Source: Siphonodentalium dalli (taxonomy: Eukaryota; Mollusca; Scaphopoda; Gadilida; Siphonodentaliidae). From it: a stretch of DNA of 64,000 nucleotides. Positions 13,265-23,800 of this stretch are shown piece after piece. A model generated the notes under the pieces. The model was not told the origin of the DNA, searched no databases, and saw only the letters and a program-made list of their open reading frames with translations. Position numbers and translations under genes: made by a program. The stretch lies in assembly GCA_032622095.1 (NCBI GenBank), contig CP136064.1, forward strand, positions 3,966,280 to 4,030,279, written 5' to 3'. How positions within the stretch are numbered: the first letter of the stretch is position 1; each line of letters begins with the position of its first letter.

Positions 13265-13400
13265 TTGGAGAGTTGAACCCGGAATAAATTGGATACAAGC
13301 TCATTTTTGTGTTATTCGACGCGGGAAGACACCAGGAACAACATATCCAAAATCCGCAAAAATCCGCTCATAGGAAAATTCAGGATCCAAGATGGCGTCC
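13265..13400 (+). repeat. Copy 1 of an inverted repeat pair
   Basis: The block containing GGAACAACATATCCAAAATC and AATCCGCAAAAATCCGCT is repeated in reverse orientation at about 15215-15360. Similarity ends abruptly after AAGATGGCGTCCA on both sides. They are either ends of one ~2.1-kb element or two dispersed copies. Confidence 0.55.
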
Positions 13401-15214
13401 ATAATGTCTGTTGTTATCGCAAAATACAGAATTTCTGCGTTAGGTGCTCCAATTAATGCCAAATTCGTAATACATTGAAATATATACAAACAATGCTTTG
13501 TCGTAAGCCATATCGGTAGGATGTATTTCCCAAAATGGCCGCCAAAATGGACAAAATCGAATGAAATTTACATGTTGTGCAAAATTGAAGAGCTAGTCCT
13601 ATACGAGTGAACAAACTCTCGAATTATGCGAGGAAGAATGATTGCAGAGTATAAGAGAAACTTTTGATTAGAGATGTACGAATTATCTCTGATGTATCTC
13701 ACGAGAGAGCAAGCGAAACAAGGGTCTTATGAAACGGTTAAATCTTGACTTTTGTACGCACAGAAACGGAAACATAACGTACTGCTTATCTTGAATCGTG
13801 TGATATATGTGCAACTAAATAGCTAAATGGGATTTAGTAGAGATGTATTGACTATGAGACCCTTTTTCTAGAAGCAGAAAAATGTGTACGCCGAGCAGTC
13901 TCACGAGTTTGACCGATCATCATTTATTTTGATATCTACAGCATGAAACCTTTAAAAATGAACTGATATAAAACGGTATGAAAGATATTCATATAGTACT
14001 GGGTAAAATGCGTATATTCTATTGTCCGTGTCTCAAAATAGTAGTCATAGTTGCCTCAGATCAAGTGATAAAACACGAATATTTCGCTTTTATCACAAGA
14101 ATACATGGTGGTATACCATGAACTAAATTTATTAAAACACGAAAGGGTACCATAGACTATCGTCAATACATTCTAAACTTGACCAAAATTGCCTACATAC
14201 TCTGTGACAAAGACTGTGTTTATACCTGGAAATTATATTTGGTTGAATTCACCAAGGCCACATCTACGCGAAACTTACTACGTTTTCTTCAAACGCATCA
14301 CCACGTTTACGCCTTCTCCCTAATGTTACACATAGCTGCCGCACACGGAACCACAATTAATACTATTGCGTGAATGTTCAACATTGAAATAACATCTTAA
14401 AAGGTTAGATATGTTCAAACAAACATTTTCTGAAAACTAATAGTGTGCATTGCGTAGTTGCATGTTCCAGTTGTAAAGTTGTGATTGAAGTAATTTAAAC
14501 AAAATTGTCTACTAAGAACACGGTTTAGTCTTACATACAATGTGTGCTGTACCGTCTCTTTGATCTGGTGAGACGCGGTGCTAATCTATTGAATATATGA
14601 GTGTTTCTTTACAGTATAATAAGCATTGCTACAAATATGTATTGTTTAATATCACCGGGAGTGTTGACAATTCCGGAAATATAACTAACATTTAGACCGC
14701 TAGAGTGTGCACTTAAATTTCGGCGTTACATTAAATAATTAATCATCATGGCGAATGAAACTACCATGAACTGTGATGCGAAACATTAGTTCGTGTGTTG
14801 CATGTCCGATATTATTATTTTTGGCCCGACAATTGGATGTTGGATAAGCAGAACACCCAAACTTTGAAGACGCAAATCATTGGGGTTTGACTTGCGGCGC
14901 AGTGGCCGATAAATCCTTCAGATGGATCTGTTTAATGATGTGTGTACCTTTAAAGATATTCAACAACCGACTTGTATATTATCAATACATGTTTTCACTC
15001 CTATGTGGTTATCCAATATGTTGCTTTCTTTGTTGTATTGCTTGCAGTTGTGGCTATTTTGACAGCCATTTCATGGCCACGATTGTATGATTTTCTGTGC
15101 GTGTCACTCTATTCGCTCCCGTACTATAATGTAACACAAACTGGTATAACGGCGTAATTCCGATGCCACAATATATCGTATAATGACTTGTTTCGAGAAC
15201 TGATGTAGTATAGA

Positions 15215-15360
15215 CAACCATGGTGGACGCCATCTTGGATAACAAAGTTTCCCCATAGCGGATTTTTGCGGATTTTGGATATGTTGTTCCTGAGGCTTTT
15301 CCGCGTCGAATGACATCAAAATCAGCTTGTATCCAATTAATTCCGGGTTGATCCCCAAAT
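15215..15360 (-). repeat. Copy 2 of an inverted repeat pair
   Basis: Reverse-oriented partner of 13265-13400, with the same internal landmarks. The ~1.8 kb between the copies has no recognised gene. Confidence 0.55.
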
Positions 15361-15505
15361 TCTGCTTCAAAGACCACACTATACCGGGTAATTGATTTAA
15401 TTCCTGTGTTGATCGGGTCACTTTTAAGATCATGTGTTCTTTTGTCAACCACTGGATATCGAAGTCACTATTCATATTACATTGTGTATCTCTCGCATTC
15501 ATATC

Positions 15506-16345
15506 TTAATTTAAGATCGCAAAGGAACAAGCGAGACGACAGCTGCGTGGGCGTGAATTTTGTCCTATATATATTGTTTCAAAACCAAGTAGGAAAGGAT
15601 TACTTTTTGAATTTCTGTGTTCATTATTTATACCGATAATGATATTCTTTTTTGTTAGATCAATGGGAAATTGGTTGTTTCTTGTCCATGTTGAAATTTC
15701 GTTTATAAATGTTTGGACATGGGGACAATCCCAGAAAATATGATAAATTGTTTCTTGTACGTTTTGACAGCGATTACAAAAATCGTCGACTCGAAGGTTA
15801 GCCACCTTTAGAAATTGTTTGGTACTAATTATTCGTGTATTTATTCTGAATTGGAGCCACTGAAATTTCGTATCGGTTGTCGTTTTAAAGGGAATGCTCA
15901 AATAATCTTCCCAATTGTCTATCTTATTAAGTAATGCTTTATTCTCAGCCATTATAATACATGGTACATGAGAAGATTATCGCCTATTTCGGATTCCCAT
16001 TTTTGGCATGCATTCGGCATTGTTTTCCCACTTGCTAGAGTTTTGTAAAATAATTGCCCGCCTTTTAAGTCACAGAGTATCGGAGCAAGATTATTGGGTA
16101 GGCATGGGCAGGGTACATGGATTAATGGTTTATTAAGAGAACTTGCCAATGACAGTATCTGACGTTTTATGTTGCTGATTGTTATGAAATCGACGCGGAT
16201 GTTGAAAGTTGAATATAATGTATATTAGTAGAGTCGCTTATGTACTTTCGTGAGAATGTTTTTAACAAATGTAGAGAATATGATAGGGTATCACTTACTT
16301 TGTCGGAAAAAGTTTTTTTAGACTTCATGGGTCTGCGACTGGAGA
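15506..16345 (-). pseudogene. LINE retrotransposon, 3' end (L1/Tx1-like)
   Basis: The minus-strand frames carry the end of a LINE ORF2. One frame (15952-16149) has KGGQLFYKTLASGKTMPNAC and a WESEIG motif typical of the region after the RT. The next (15506-15952) holds a C-terminal zinc-binding domain, FCNRCQNVQETIYHIFWDCP, the Cys/His pattern of the zf-RVT family. Reading frame breaks separate the parts. The 5' side is cut off by insertion of Polinton A at 16354, and no RT catalytic core remains here. It may be the missing 3' part of the LINE at 55.5-57.6 kb, which lies on the same strand in collinear order. Confidence 0.7.
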
Positions 16346-16353
16346 GAATTATG

Positions 16354-16956
16354 AGTAGTATTGGCTGGCACTCTGGTCCACCCCCTCGCTGACTGGCACT
16401 CTGGCCCATGGGCCAGAGTGCCAGTCCCAGGTTTTTTCTTTTTTTTCTGGCCCACCCATGTGCCAGAGTGCCAGTCCCAGAACTGATGTGGGCCAAAAAA
16501 CAAAAACAAAACCTGGGACTGGCACTCTGGCCCATGGGCCAGAGTGCCAGTCCCAGAACTGAGGTGGGCCAGAAAAAAAAGAAAAAACCTGGGACTCGCA
16601 CTCTGGCCCATGGGCCAGATTGCCAGCCAGCGAGGCGGGGGGGGGGGGGTGGGCAAGAATGTCAGCCCAGGGTCGGATTCATAAGTCTAGAGGTTGTGTT
16701 AGATTCCGAAGAGTAAGGTGAGCGCTTCGAAGGGTATTTTGACAGAAAAGAGCATAATTTTCTAATTTCTCTATTTTTCTCGTATTCTAAGTTCAGTTAG
16801 TCCAGCGAAGGGGAGCGCCCTTCGCTGGACACACTGTCATTAGAATACGAGAAAAATAGAGACATTAGAAAATTGTGCAACTTTACCATTGCATTTTTTT
16901 AACAAAAGCGAAAGTCTTCGAATAAATTCGAAGACGATAGCGTTGTAAAATGTACT
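16354..16956 (+). repeat. Terminal inverted repeat of A, left
   Basis: It contains three or four TCTGGCCCATGGGCCAGA palindromes linked by poly-T/poly-A spacers (16400-16620). A long perfect hairpin follows (about 16765-16860; stem words CTATTTTTCTCGTATTCTAA and GTCCAGCGAAGGG). It ends with GAAAGTCTTCGAATAAATTC. It is about 150 bp longer than its partner at 49557-50013, mainly because of extra palindromic units. Confidence 0.85.
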
Positions 16957-17067
16957 TGTAGAAATTGCCGTTCAGTGAAATGTTATGAGATAATGGTAAA
17001 ATGGTACTGATAACATTTCCCGAGTCAAATCGGTGTTTTATTCATAGAAATATGATGTTTTTGACAA

Positions 17068-17142
17068 AAAAGAAACACAGCTGATTTGACGTTCGGGGAA
17101 TATTGGTAGAAAAACGCATGACGTCGTCAACGAGGGCCGCGC
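17068..17142 (+). promoter_or_regulatory. Shared promoter module, copy A1
   Basis: Ordered words: AAAGAAACACAG, TTGACGTTCGG, then TGACGTCGTC and a GCCGCGC box, followed by the TATA-like CATATATTTG (17147) and the ATG at 17219. The same order occurs in seven other copies in the window. Confidence 0.75.
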
Positions 17143-17218
17143 ATCCCATATATTTGATCCTCGAAGATGTTAACGTTATTACATGCATAAATTTGTAACG
17201 TTAGCGTTATTTTGAAAC

Positions 17219-17668
17219 ATGGATCCAGTAACGGAATTTCTCAAGACTATTGATGTGCAGTACGACCATGTTCCTGCAACAATGCGAATGTCGACTCCAC
17301 TGTATGCAGGCAATATAGCACCACGGGTAGAACAGCAACAGGTACCAATGGTGTATCCGCGAACGGATCAACAACCAGTGTATACACCGCCGGTGAAAAC
17401 ACAACAAATGACTCAACCTGTTATATACCAAGTTATCAACAGTTCACAATGGGAAGAACAGACAAAATTGTTAAGGAAAATTTGTCAGGAAATGAAGGAT
17501 TTACGAAAGTAATTAACACAGAAACCGGTTGAATGTACAATCAACTTGAAACATCACACGATTGACATACCAATTGAGGTACATGGTTTCCAGAAAGAAC
17601 ATACGAAGCGATCAACATTTGGATCACTCGGGAAAGATTTAACAGTGATGAAGAAACAAAAGAAATGA
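17219..17668 (+). pseudogene. Small gene next to left TIR (family MDPVTEFLKTI), copy A
   Basis: Unknown function. The protein starts MDPVTEFLKTIDVQYDHVP, is rich in Gln/Pro in its middle, and has a short helical stretch (NSSQWEEQTKLL) that may be a coiled coil. An in-frame TAA at 17510-17512 cuts it to 97 residues. B reads a Gln codon there, so the original would have been about 149 residues with a Lys-rich tail. The shared promoter module precedes it, and a perfect histone-type stem-loop follows its stop by 20 nt. It reads away from the element end. Confidence 0.65.
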
Positions 17669-17688
17669 TTTTTTATATTATTTTAAAC

Positions 17689-17704
17689 GGCCCTTTTCAG
17701 GGCC
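17689..17704 (+). terminator. Histone-type 3' stem-loop, copy A1
   Basis: GGCCCTTTTCAGGGCC fits the animal histone mRNA consensus GGYYYTTHTHARRRCC at every position (6-bp stem, TTTC loop) and is followed by AC. It lies 20 nt after the stop at 17668. GATACGCTCTG follows about 16 nt further on. Confidence 0.75.
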
Positions 17705-17949
17705 ACTTAAAATTCACGAACGATACGCTCTGTATTATGCTATATGATGATCGTATTATAGATATGAAGGGTGGTAGTGAGTTTTTTTTATTGTTAGGGA
17801 AGTATTCTTTGATAAATTATGTGAATATTCTCTCCAAGTTCATGATGAATGAATTTGGTTTGAAGAAATAATGTGAACATTATCTCCAAGTTCAGGAAGA
17901 ATGAACAAATCGTACAGTAGCAATTTCAGAGCATATCTTTTTTTTAATT

Positions 17950-18410
17950 TGTGAGGCCCTGAAACGGCCGTTTTGGATGGTTTCAAAAGAAACCGCACGA
18001 TGTGTTTGGGTTTGAATACAGCTGAAAGTTGTCTTGGGAACGTCGCAACCAAGTGGCACAATTAAATGGCCGGGCTGTCTGTATCCCCCAGAGCGGCAAG
18101 AATTCGTAAACTCTATGCCCTGAGAAGATTATGATAGACCGCTGTAGTGATGTAGCCGTAAAGTCGCACCATCAATCTTGATGTCCCCAGCAATCTGGTA
18201 TGTCGGAACCACCGTGGTGGCAGTCCAAACACCCGATCTCTGTTGTCCGTCATCAACAACGGTGTACCTATAGATATCAAAACAGTTATCTATAGTGCCC
18301 GTTTCTGCTAAACTCAAAGCCTTCCATATCATCTGTGCTTCATCCCCAAACACACCTCGCACCAGCATCCCATCCTCCAAATAGCTCCGATACAGATCTC
18401 GGTAATCCAT
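17950..18410 (-). pseudogene. Small gene, family M[DE]Y..L.SY, copy A
   Basis: Unknown function. It starts MDYRDLYRSYLEDGMLVRG at 18410; the longer upstream Met at 18506 lies inside the promoter module and is rejected. The frame stops at 18129, and the rest of the protein continues in another frame (HLVATFPRQLSAVFKPKHI) to about 17960. It is convergent with the gene of 17219-17668. Its promoter module lies at 18455-18535. The core W-x-x-LS-x-A-x-x-GT is shared with the gene at 49065-49496, so the two are probably paralogues. Confidence 0.6.
17955..17969 (-). terminator. Histone-type 3' stem-loop, degenerate copy A2
   Basis: On the minus strand GGCCGTTTCAGGGCC is one nucleotide short of the consensus. 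It lies at the 3' end of the minus-strand gene of 17950-18410. Downstream the minus strand reads AAAGATATGCTCTG (17927-17940), the conserved downstream block. Confidence 0.55.
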
Positions 18411-18454
18411 TTCGGTATGAATGAATAATGGGAATATCTTTTTTTTTATTGAAA

Positions 18455-18535
18455 ACGCGCGGACGTCGCCGACGACGTCATGCATTTTTCTACCAAATTT
18501 CTCCAAACGTCAAATCAGATGTATTTCTTTTTTTG
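18455..18535 (-). promoter_or_regulatory. Shared promoter module, copy A2
   Basis: On the minus strand: AAAGAAATACATCTGATTTG, ACGTTTGG, ATGACGTCGTCGG, GTCCGCGCG, then an A/T stretch and the ATG at 18410. It passes directly into the internal TIR-like segment. Confidence 0.7.
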
Positions 18536-18544
18536 TCAAAAACA

Positions 18545-19035
18545 TCATATTTCTATGAATAAAACACCGATTTGACTCGGGAAAATTATATCTGTACCAT
18601 TTTACCATTATCTCATAACATATTTCACTGAACCGTAACTTCTGCGAGTACATTTTACAACGCTAGCGTCTTCGAATTTATTCGAAGACTTTCGCTTTTG
18701 TTAAAAAATGCACTGGTAAAATAGCACAATTCACCAACACATCTATTTTTCTCGGTATTATTCTAAGTTCAATGTGTACAGCGAAGGGAGCGCCCTTCGC
18801 TTACCACACTGGCATTAGAATCCGAGAAAAAATCGATACATTGGTAAATTGTTCTCTTTTCTGTCAAAACAATCCCTTCGAAGCACCCACCTTACTCCTT
18901 AGAGTCTAACACAACCTCTGGACCGATGAATCCTACCTTGGGTTGTCACTCTGCCCCACCCCTAGCTGACTGTCTCTCTGGCTCAGAGTGACAACCCAGG
19001 TTATGGGACCTGTCACTGACACACCCCACGTCGCT
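18545..19035 (-). repeat. Internal copy of the element end within A
   Basis: This stretch repeats the outer end of the element: TTCGAATTTATTCGAAGAC, the inner hairpin (about 18735-18845), TCTAACACAACCTCTGGA and a degraded GC-rich cassette near 18950-19020. The outward side points right. B has nothing like it at the matching place (between 44978 and 45133). With the left TIR it brackets two small genes (17219-18410), making a mini-element-like unit inside A. Confidence 0.75.
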
Positions 19036-19050
19036 CGATGTATTCCGAAA

Positions 19051-19129
19051 AAAAAGAAACACACTTGAATTGACGTTCGGAGAGATTTGGTGAAATACGC
19101 AATGACGTCGTCGGCGGTGTCCGCGCGTT
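19051..19129 (+). promoter_or_regulatory. Shared promoter module, copy A3
   Basis: AAAGAAACACACTTG, TTGACGTTCGG, ATGACGTCGTCGG and CCGCGCG, then CATATAATATGG as a TATA-like box before the ATG at 19175. Confidence 0.75.
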
Positions 19130-19174
19130 TCATATAATATGGAGCGCAGTTTAACGTTTTTTGTTATCTTCAAA

Positions 19175-19528
19175 ATGTTCTCTAAACTAAAAGAGAAAAA
19201 TTTGCTAAAATTCTCTGCTGATGCTCGATTAAAGTATTGGCAGAAGAATGTTAGAGATTCGGAGAGCCATAAGTTAGCCATTAGAGCTGGAGTTCAAGAA
19301 TTCCTGCAAAGACGGAGACCTAGTCCTCCCAAGGTGTATGTGGAAACTCCAGAGTGGAACCCCACGTATAAGGAGGGAGCATTATATCCAGACTTGTCTG
19401 AATTTAATCCTCCAAAGCCGCTACCAAGGTGGATTACCACTGAGGCAGCAGAATACGTGCCGGATCCATACTGGAGACCCACATATAACAAGAGAGGATT
19501 TTATCCTGATTTGTCTGAATTTTATTGA
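19175..19528 (+). CDS. Proline-rich small protein (family MFSKLKEK), copy A
   Basis: 117 residues, intact, function unknown. The Met at 19175 is chosen because B's copy starts there; an upstream Met at 19139 adds 12 residues not conserved in B. The N-terminal third is basic and helical (MFSKLKEK...ADARLKYWQK). From about residue 48 there are two tandem units, each W-x-PTY..G..YPDLSEF. The sequence is free of Cys and lacks signal or membrane segments. It has the shared promoter module upstream and a perfect histone-type stem-loop 20 nt after the stop. Confidence 0.7.
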   Translation: MFSKLKEKNLLKFSADARLKYWQKNVRDSESHKLAIRAGVQEFLQRRRPSPPKVYVETPEWNPTYKEGALYPDLSEFNPPKPLPRWITTEAAEYVPDPYWRPTYNKRGFYPDLSEFY

Positions 19529-19547
19529 CTCTGCAAACAATTTAAAC

Positions 19548-19563
19548 GGCCCTTTTCAGGGCC
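19548..19563 (+). terminator. Histone-type 3' stem-loop, copy A3
   Basis: A perfect GGCCCTTTTCAGGGCC followed by ACCCA, as in real histone mRNAs, and then AAAAGATACGCTCTG about 13 nt downstream. Confidence 0.78.
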
Positions 19564-19663
19564 ACCCAAATTTTTCAAAAGATACGCTCTGAAATTGCTA
19601 AAAAACGTAACAAGTAATTAAATCAATAATATTTTATTCACCAATTTTAACTTTCTTGGAAGA

Positions 19664-20197
19664 TTATCGCGATAAACGTCTTTTTCTCTTTCTGCTAGGC
19701 AAAGTGATTTGCTTAATTTCAGTATCGTTAGCGCCTTTGGCTACAGCGTTTATCACTTCCATCTGCAAATCCTCCGTGTTTAGAATAGTGATTTCATCAT
19801 TTGACACCTCGGTTGATTCGTATAATTCACCACTCTCGTTAATTGACATCGCGGTTGAGTTGCATTGTTCCCCACTTTCAGCTTTCACATCCGCGATCTC
19901 GTTAGTTGATATCTCAGTTTGATCAATGTCCATTACATCACATGGTGTGAGATAATCGTTGTCTGATGTGTGCGTCCATGTAGACTTCCCAGGAGTAGAC
20001 TCACTCACCATCAATGGTGATTTTTTCATCTGATCAATCTTCTTTTTCGTAGTGCCATCACATTGAAAAGCCCAATGTGAACTCGAATTGAATCTAAAAC
20101 AGTTACCGTATGGTGGTATCCACTTTGTATTCTTTAAAACTTCTAATGCAATTTTTCGTAAATGTTGTATGTTGTTATTCTGCAATCGTGGATCCAT
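19664..20197 (-). CDS. Basic nuclear-type protein (family MDPRLQ), copy A
   Basis: 177 residues, open in A, function unknown. The N-terminal 60 residues have an aromatic/Cys patch (GNCF...WAFQCDG; B reads CFRC, so A lost one Cys of a possible CxxC). The middle is acidic with repeated S/T/E-rich units, and the C terminus is a nuclear-localisation-like RKRKRRLSR. It is divergent from the polymerase N-terminal ORF across a palindromic promoter. Its 3' side has AATAAA (minus strand, about 19634) rather than a histone stem-loop, so it is probably polyadenylated. Confidence 0.6.
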   Translation of the reverse strand: MDPRLQNNNIQHLRKIALEVLKNTKWIPPYGNCFRFNSSSHWAFQCDGTTKKKIDQMKKSPLMVSESTPGKSTWTHTSDNDYLTPCDVMDIDQTEISTNEIADVKAESGEQCNSTAMSINESGELYESTEVSNDEITILNTEDLQMEVINAVAKGANDTEIKQITLPSRKRKRRLSR

Positions 20198-20231
20198 TGT
20201 GAGCGTTCGGTGCGTTATTCAGTCGTCAGTG

Positions 20232-20347
20232 AAATGACGACGTGATGAAAAAGCGCGTCACTTTTATGCTCTGACACGGACGATGACTGCGCATGTCTGT
20301 GTCAGAACATAAAAGCGACGCGATTTTTCATCACGTCGTCATTTCAC
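20232..20347. promoter_or_regulatory. Palindromic bidirectional promoter, copy A
   Basis: Two arms of about 48 bp (AATGACGACGTGATGAAAAA ... GCTCTGACACGGA and its reverse) flank a short spacer with TGCGCA. Each arm carries TTTTATG as a TATA-like word, pointing at the genes on either side (minus at 20197, plus at 20349). A few changes separate the arms in this copy. Confidence 0.65.
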
Positions 20348-20348
20348 G

Positions 20349-20834
20349 ATGAAGCGCCTTGTGCCATATTCAGATAGCGAAAGCGAACGAAATAATAGAA
20401 AGAGAGTGTGACGGGATGATGTCTATAAATATTATACTATAAAAAATCTGACCGATAAATACTCGAGGAAATTTAAAACAGCATCAAAGAAATACAATGT
20501 TACATTTCAAGAAATTCATCAACCATTTCAAACTGTTCACAGAATTTTCAAAGATCTGGTGAACAGTTTGAAAGATGAGTGTGATGCAGGACCAAAAGAT
20601 CAAATGAGAATTTCCATCTTTCATCCAGGGCTAGATCTAGGGATTCACGTCCCGTTCACTGAAGCAAAAGACCTGACGGGTGAATTATTGCTTGACAACA
20701 TAGAAAAAGTTGCACAATCGAACAAAAAAATCAAAATGCATGATGGACAGATGACATCACTGTCACGCATATGCCTACATGTACCGCAAGACATACCTTA
20801 CATTATGGAGCATTCGGTGAAAAAAATCAAATGA
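20349..20834 (+). pseudogene. Polymerase N-terminal ORF, copy A
   Basis: Matches B's 163-residue ORF at 43244-43735, but codon 21 is TGA (20409) where B has CGA, a change expected from CpG decay. The rest (from about 20559) is open and contains HPGLDLGIHVPF. It ends in ATGA, overlapping the next start. Confidence 0.65.
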
Positions 20835-23800
20835 AGACAGTAAAGAAAAGTATTCTTCTGATTCAGAACGCAGAAGATAACATGTGTTTTGCGAGGGCTG
20901 TCGTTGTTGGTATGTGTAATGCTGACAAAAAAGATACCGCTGAATGGAAGCAACAATGGAAACGGATTACGAGACCAGCAAGAGCTCCACAACGGGTAGC
21001 TGCAAAGTCATTGTTGGATAATGTGGGGTTATCACACGACACCAGTTGCAGGGTTGAGGAATACAAAATTATTCAGGAACAACTATATCCGGAGTATGTT
21101 ATAAAAATACATAATCAATTTGCTGACGAAGGCTTTCTTTTTCAACCACCACCAGTTGGGAAAGAAAGTAAAGTTATCCATCTATATTTCAATGACAACG
21201 ACTACGATGTGATCACAACTGTCACGGGATTCCTTGGATGTACGTATTACTGTGAACACTGTAATGTCGGTTCGAGCAACAGAGGTGACCATTTATGTTC
21301 ATGTATGTGTTTCGAGGGTCAGATATGTCCCTTTGAACGATGGATACACTGCATCAAATGTAAGAGGACTTAGAAGTAAACGATGTCTCAACAATCATTT
21401 GAAAAATCACCAGAACAAGACAAAACTACTTGTGATATGATACACAAATGCCAGAAATGTGGGGTTGAAATCGTCACACGAAAGGATAGAAGACATATCT
21501 GTTCGGGAACAAAGAAGTGTAAATGATGTAAGGAAATCGTCGCATCAGATCACAGATATCATATCCAACAGTACCAAAAGAGAGAAACACAGAACGAAGT
21601 AAAGGTACCATTCATATTTTTTTTATTTTGAATGTCAACAAGATACTGGTGTTCATATACCCAATTTTTGTGTTTTACAAACTGCTTGTGAAAATTGTAT
21701 ATGTAAACCCATTGATGAAATATGCATATCATGTGATTCTGTATTGTCAAACAGAGGATATGTTTTTAAAGGTGAGAATGTATTGGAAAGATTTTTGCAA
21801 ATGGTTGTTTTACACTAACGACCATAATGGTACAACACGTATTGCTCACAATGCAAGAGGTTACGATAGTCAGTTCCTCTTACATTACTTGGTGAACAAT
21901 GGAAATTCAAAACCTAATGTTATTATGAATGGTAACAAAATACTGAGTTTACAATGCAATGGTGTTAGAGTAATCGATTCATTGAGTTTCATCCCAATGG
22001 AATTATCTAAATTTCCAAAAACATTCCAACTTGAAGAAATGGCTAAAGGTTATTTTCCACATTGGGCAAATACACAGGACTTTCAGAATTACGTAGGACC
22101 ATATCTAGACAAAAAATACTATAAACCTGAAATCATGTCTGAGGAAAATAGGACTTCATTTCTCAAATGGTACGAAGCTAGGGGTGGGGATATTTTTGAT
22201 TTCCAAAAAGAAATTCAAAAGTATTGTAAATCAGATGTAGACATTTTAAGACGTGGATGTGGCAAATTCAGACTATGTGTAATGGAAACTGATCAAATAG
22301 ATCCATTCCGGGAAGCAATAACATTAGCTCAAACCTGTAACCTTGCATGGAGAAAAAATTCATTACCAGAGAATTCTCTAGGTATAATTTCAGACGCTGG
22401 ATATCCACAAGCGCGTAAATTTTCAATGAAAGCAATTCGATGGCTACAGTACATTGCTACAAAACAAAATATAAACATAAAACATGCTTTAAATGGTGGT
22501 GAAGTTAAAATAGGCACACATTTTGTTGATGGTTATCATGCAGGATCAAACAGTGTATGAAATGTATGGGTGTTTTTTTCATGGCTGTCCTACTTGCTAT
22601 CCAGATAGAAACCGCCGAAACCCATACAGTAATATAGCAATGCGTGAATTGTATGGAAAAAAACAATAAAAACAAAAACTGAAATCAAAAGCTTGGGATG
22701 CAAATTAATATGCATCTGGGAACATGACCTGGATAATAAATGTAAAGCAGACAAAAATTTGAAACAAACTATGGATTAATTCTATTTGCATCAAGACCCA
22801 ATTAAACCAAGTGAAGCATTATTTGGTGGCAGGACTAATGCTCTAAAATTATATCATGAAATAGAACCAACATCTAAACAGGAAATTAAATATATTGATA
22901 TATGCAATTTGTATCATAGTGTGAATAAATATAAGGAGTACCCTCTTGGCCATCCTGCAATTCTAAGTCAGGAACAAGTAGGAGACATCAAATCTTACAA
23001 ATGACTCATTAAATGCAAAGTATTACCTCCAAATAAATTGTACATTCCAGTGCTACCGATCCACTGTAATAACAAAATGATATATACATTGTGTAAAACT
23101 TGTGCAGAAAATGAAAGTGGACAGTGTAGTCTTAAAACTGAACAGCGTGCTTTAGTTGGAGTTTGGACGCATGTAGAATTATTCAAAGCAATAGAACTGG
23201 GTTACCAAATTATGGAAGTGTATCAAGTTTGGCATTGGACTGAGTGGTCTGACAAAGTATACAGGGATTACATTGATAAATACCTCAAAATTAGACAAGA
23301 AGCAAGTGGATATCCAAATTCTGTTAAAAGTGAAGAAGATAACGATAAAAACATTAAAGATTATTATGAGGTTGAAGGTATAAAACTTGAAAAAGAAAAA
23401 ATAGAAAAAGACCCAGGACTCCGCCAGTGTGCAAAATTAATGATAAATTGCATATGGGGAAAAAATGCACAAAATAATATTCTTACTAAAACTGAAAATA
23501 TCTCAGAACCATCCAGATATTTTGAACTATTAACTGATAAAAATATCACCGTCAAAGCAGTTGAAATTTTTGAACAGGATAAATTCATATTATTCAGCTA
23601 TTAAAATAAAACCGATATTATAGAACCACATCCATCTGCCAATGTAGCTATTGCATCATTTGTCACAGCATATGCACGCTTGGAGTTGTATAAAGTTTTA
23701 GAAAAACTCCAAGATAGGGTGTTGTATTTCGGAACCGATAGTTTTATGTATATTTTCGATCCAGAAAAAGAAAATATCAAAACTGAAGACAGCTACCTTG

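Larger units (their letters stand above)
11200..15500. other. Non-coding DNA with dispersed repeats
   Basis: No supported gene. 11370-11460 resembles 2625-2720. 11590-11955 is very AT-rich with many TTCTTG/CAAGAAA words and ends TTTTTTGGCAGTGC, possibly a degraded DNA transposon. 13265-13400 reappears inverted at 15215-15360. Short frames at 12154-12534 and 15054-15502 show no domain and overlap other frames. Confidence 0.5.

Noticed and set aside
15054-15502. Two overlapping 132-residue minus frames
   Set aside because: They lie over the inverted repeat copy at 15215-15360 and have no domain.
16182-16716. Several long frames on both strands (e.g. 139 and 112 residues) across 16.2-16.7 kb
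   Set aside because: They are translations of the GC-rich palindromic cassettes of the TIR (repeated ALWPMGQSASPR).
17665-17871. 68-residue frame (MIFYII...) starting in ATGA after the MDPVTEF gene; a 70-residue match in B at 45707-45919
   Set aside because: Open in both copies, but the few differences between copies mostly change amino acids, and the frame runs through the histone-type hairpin. More likely 3' flank than gene.
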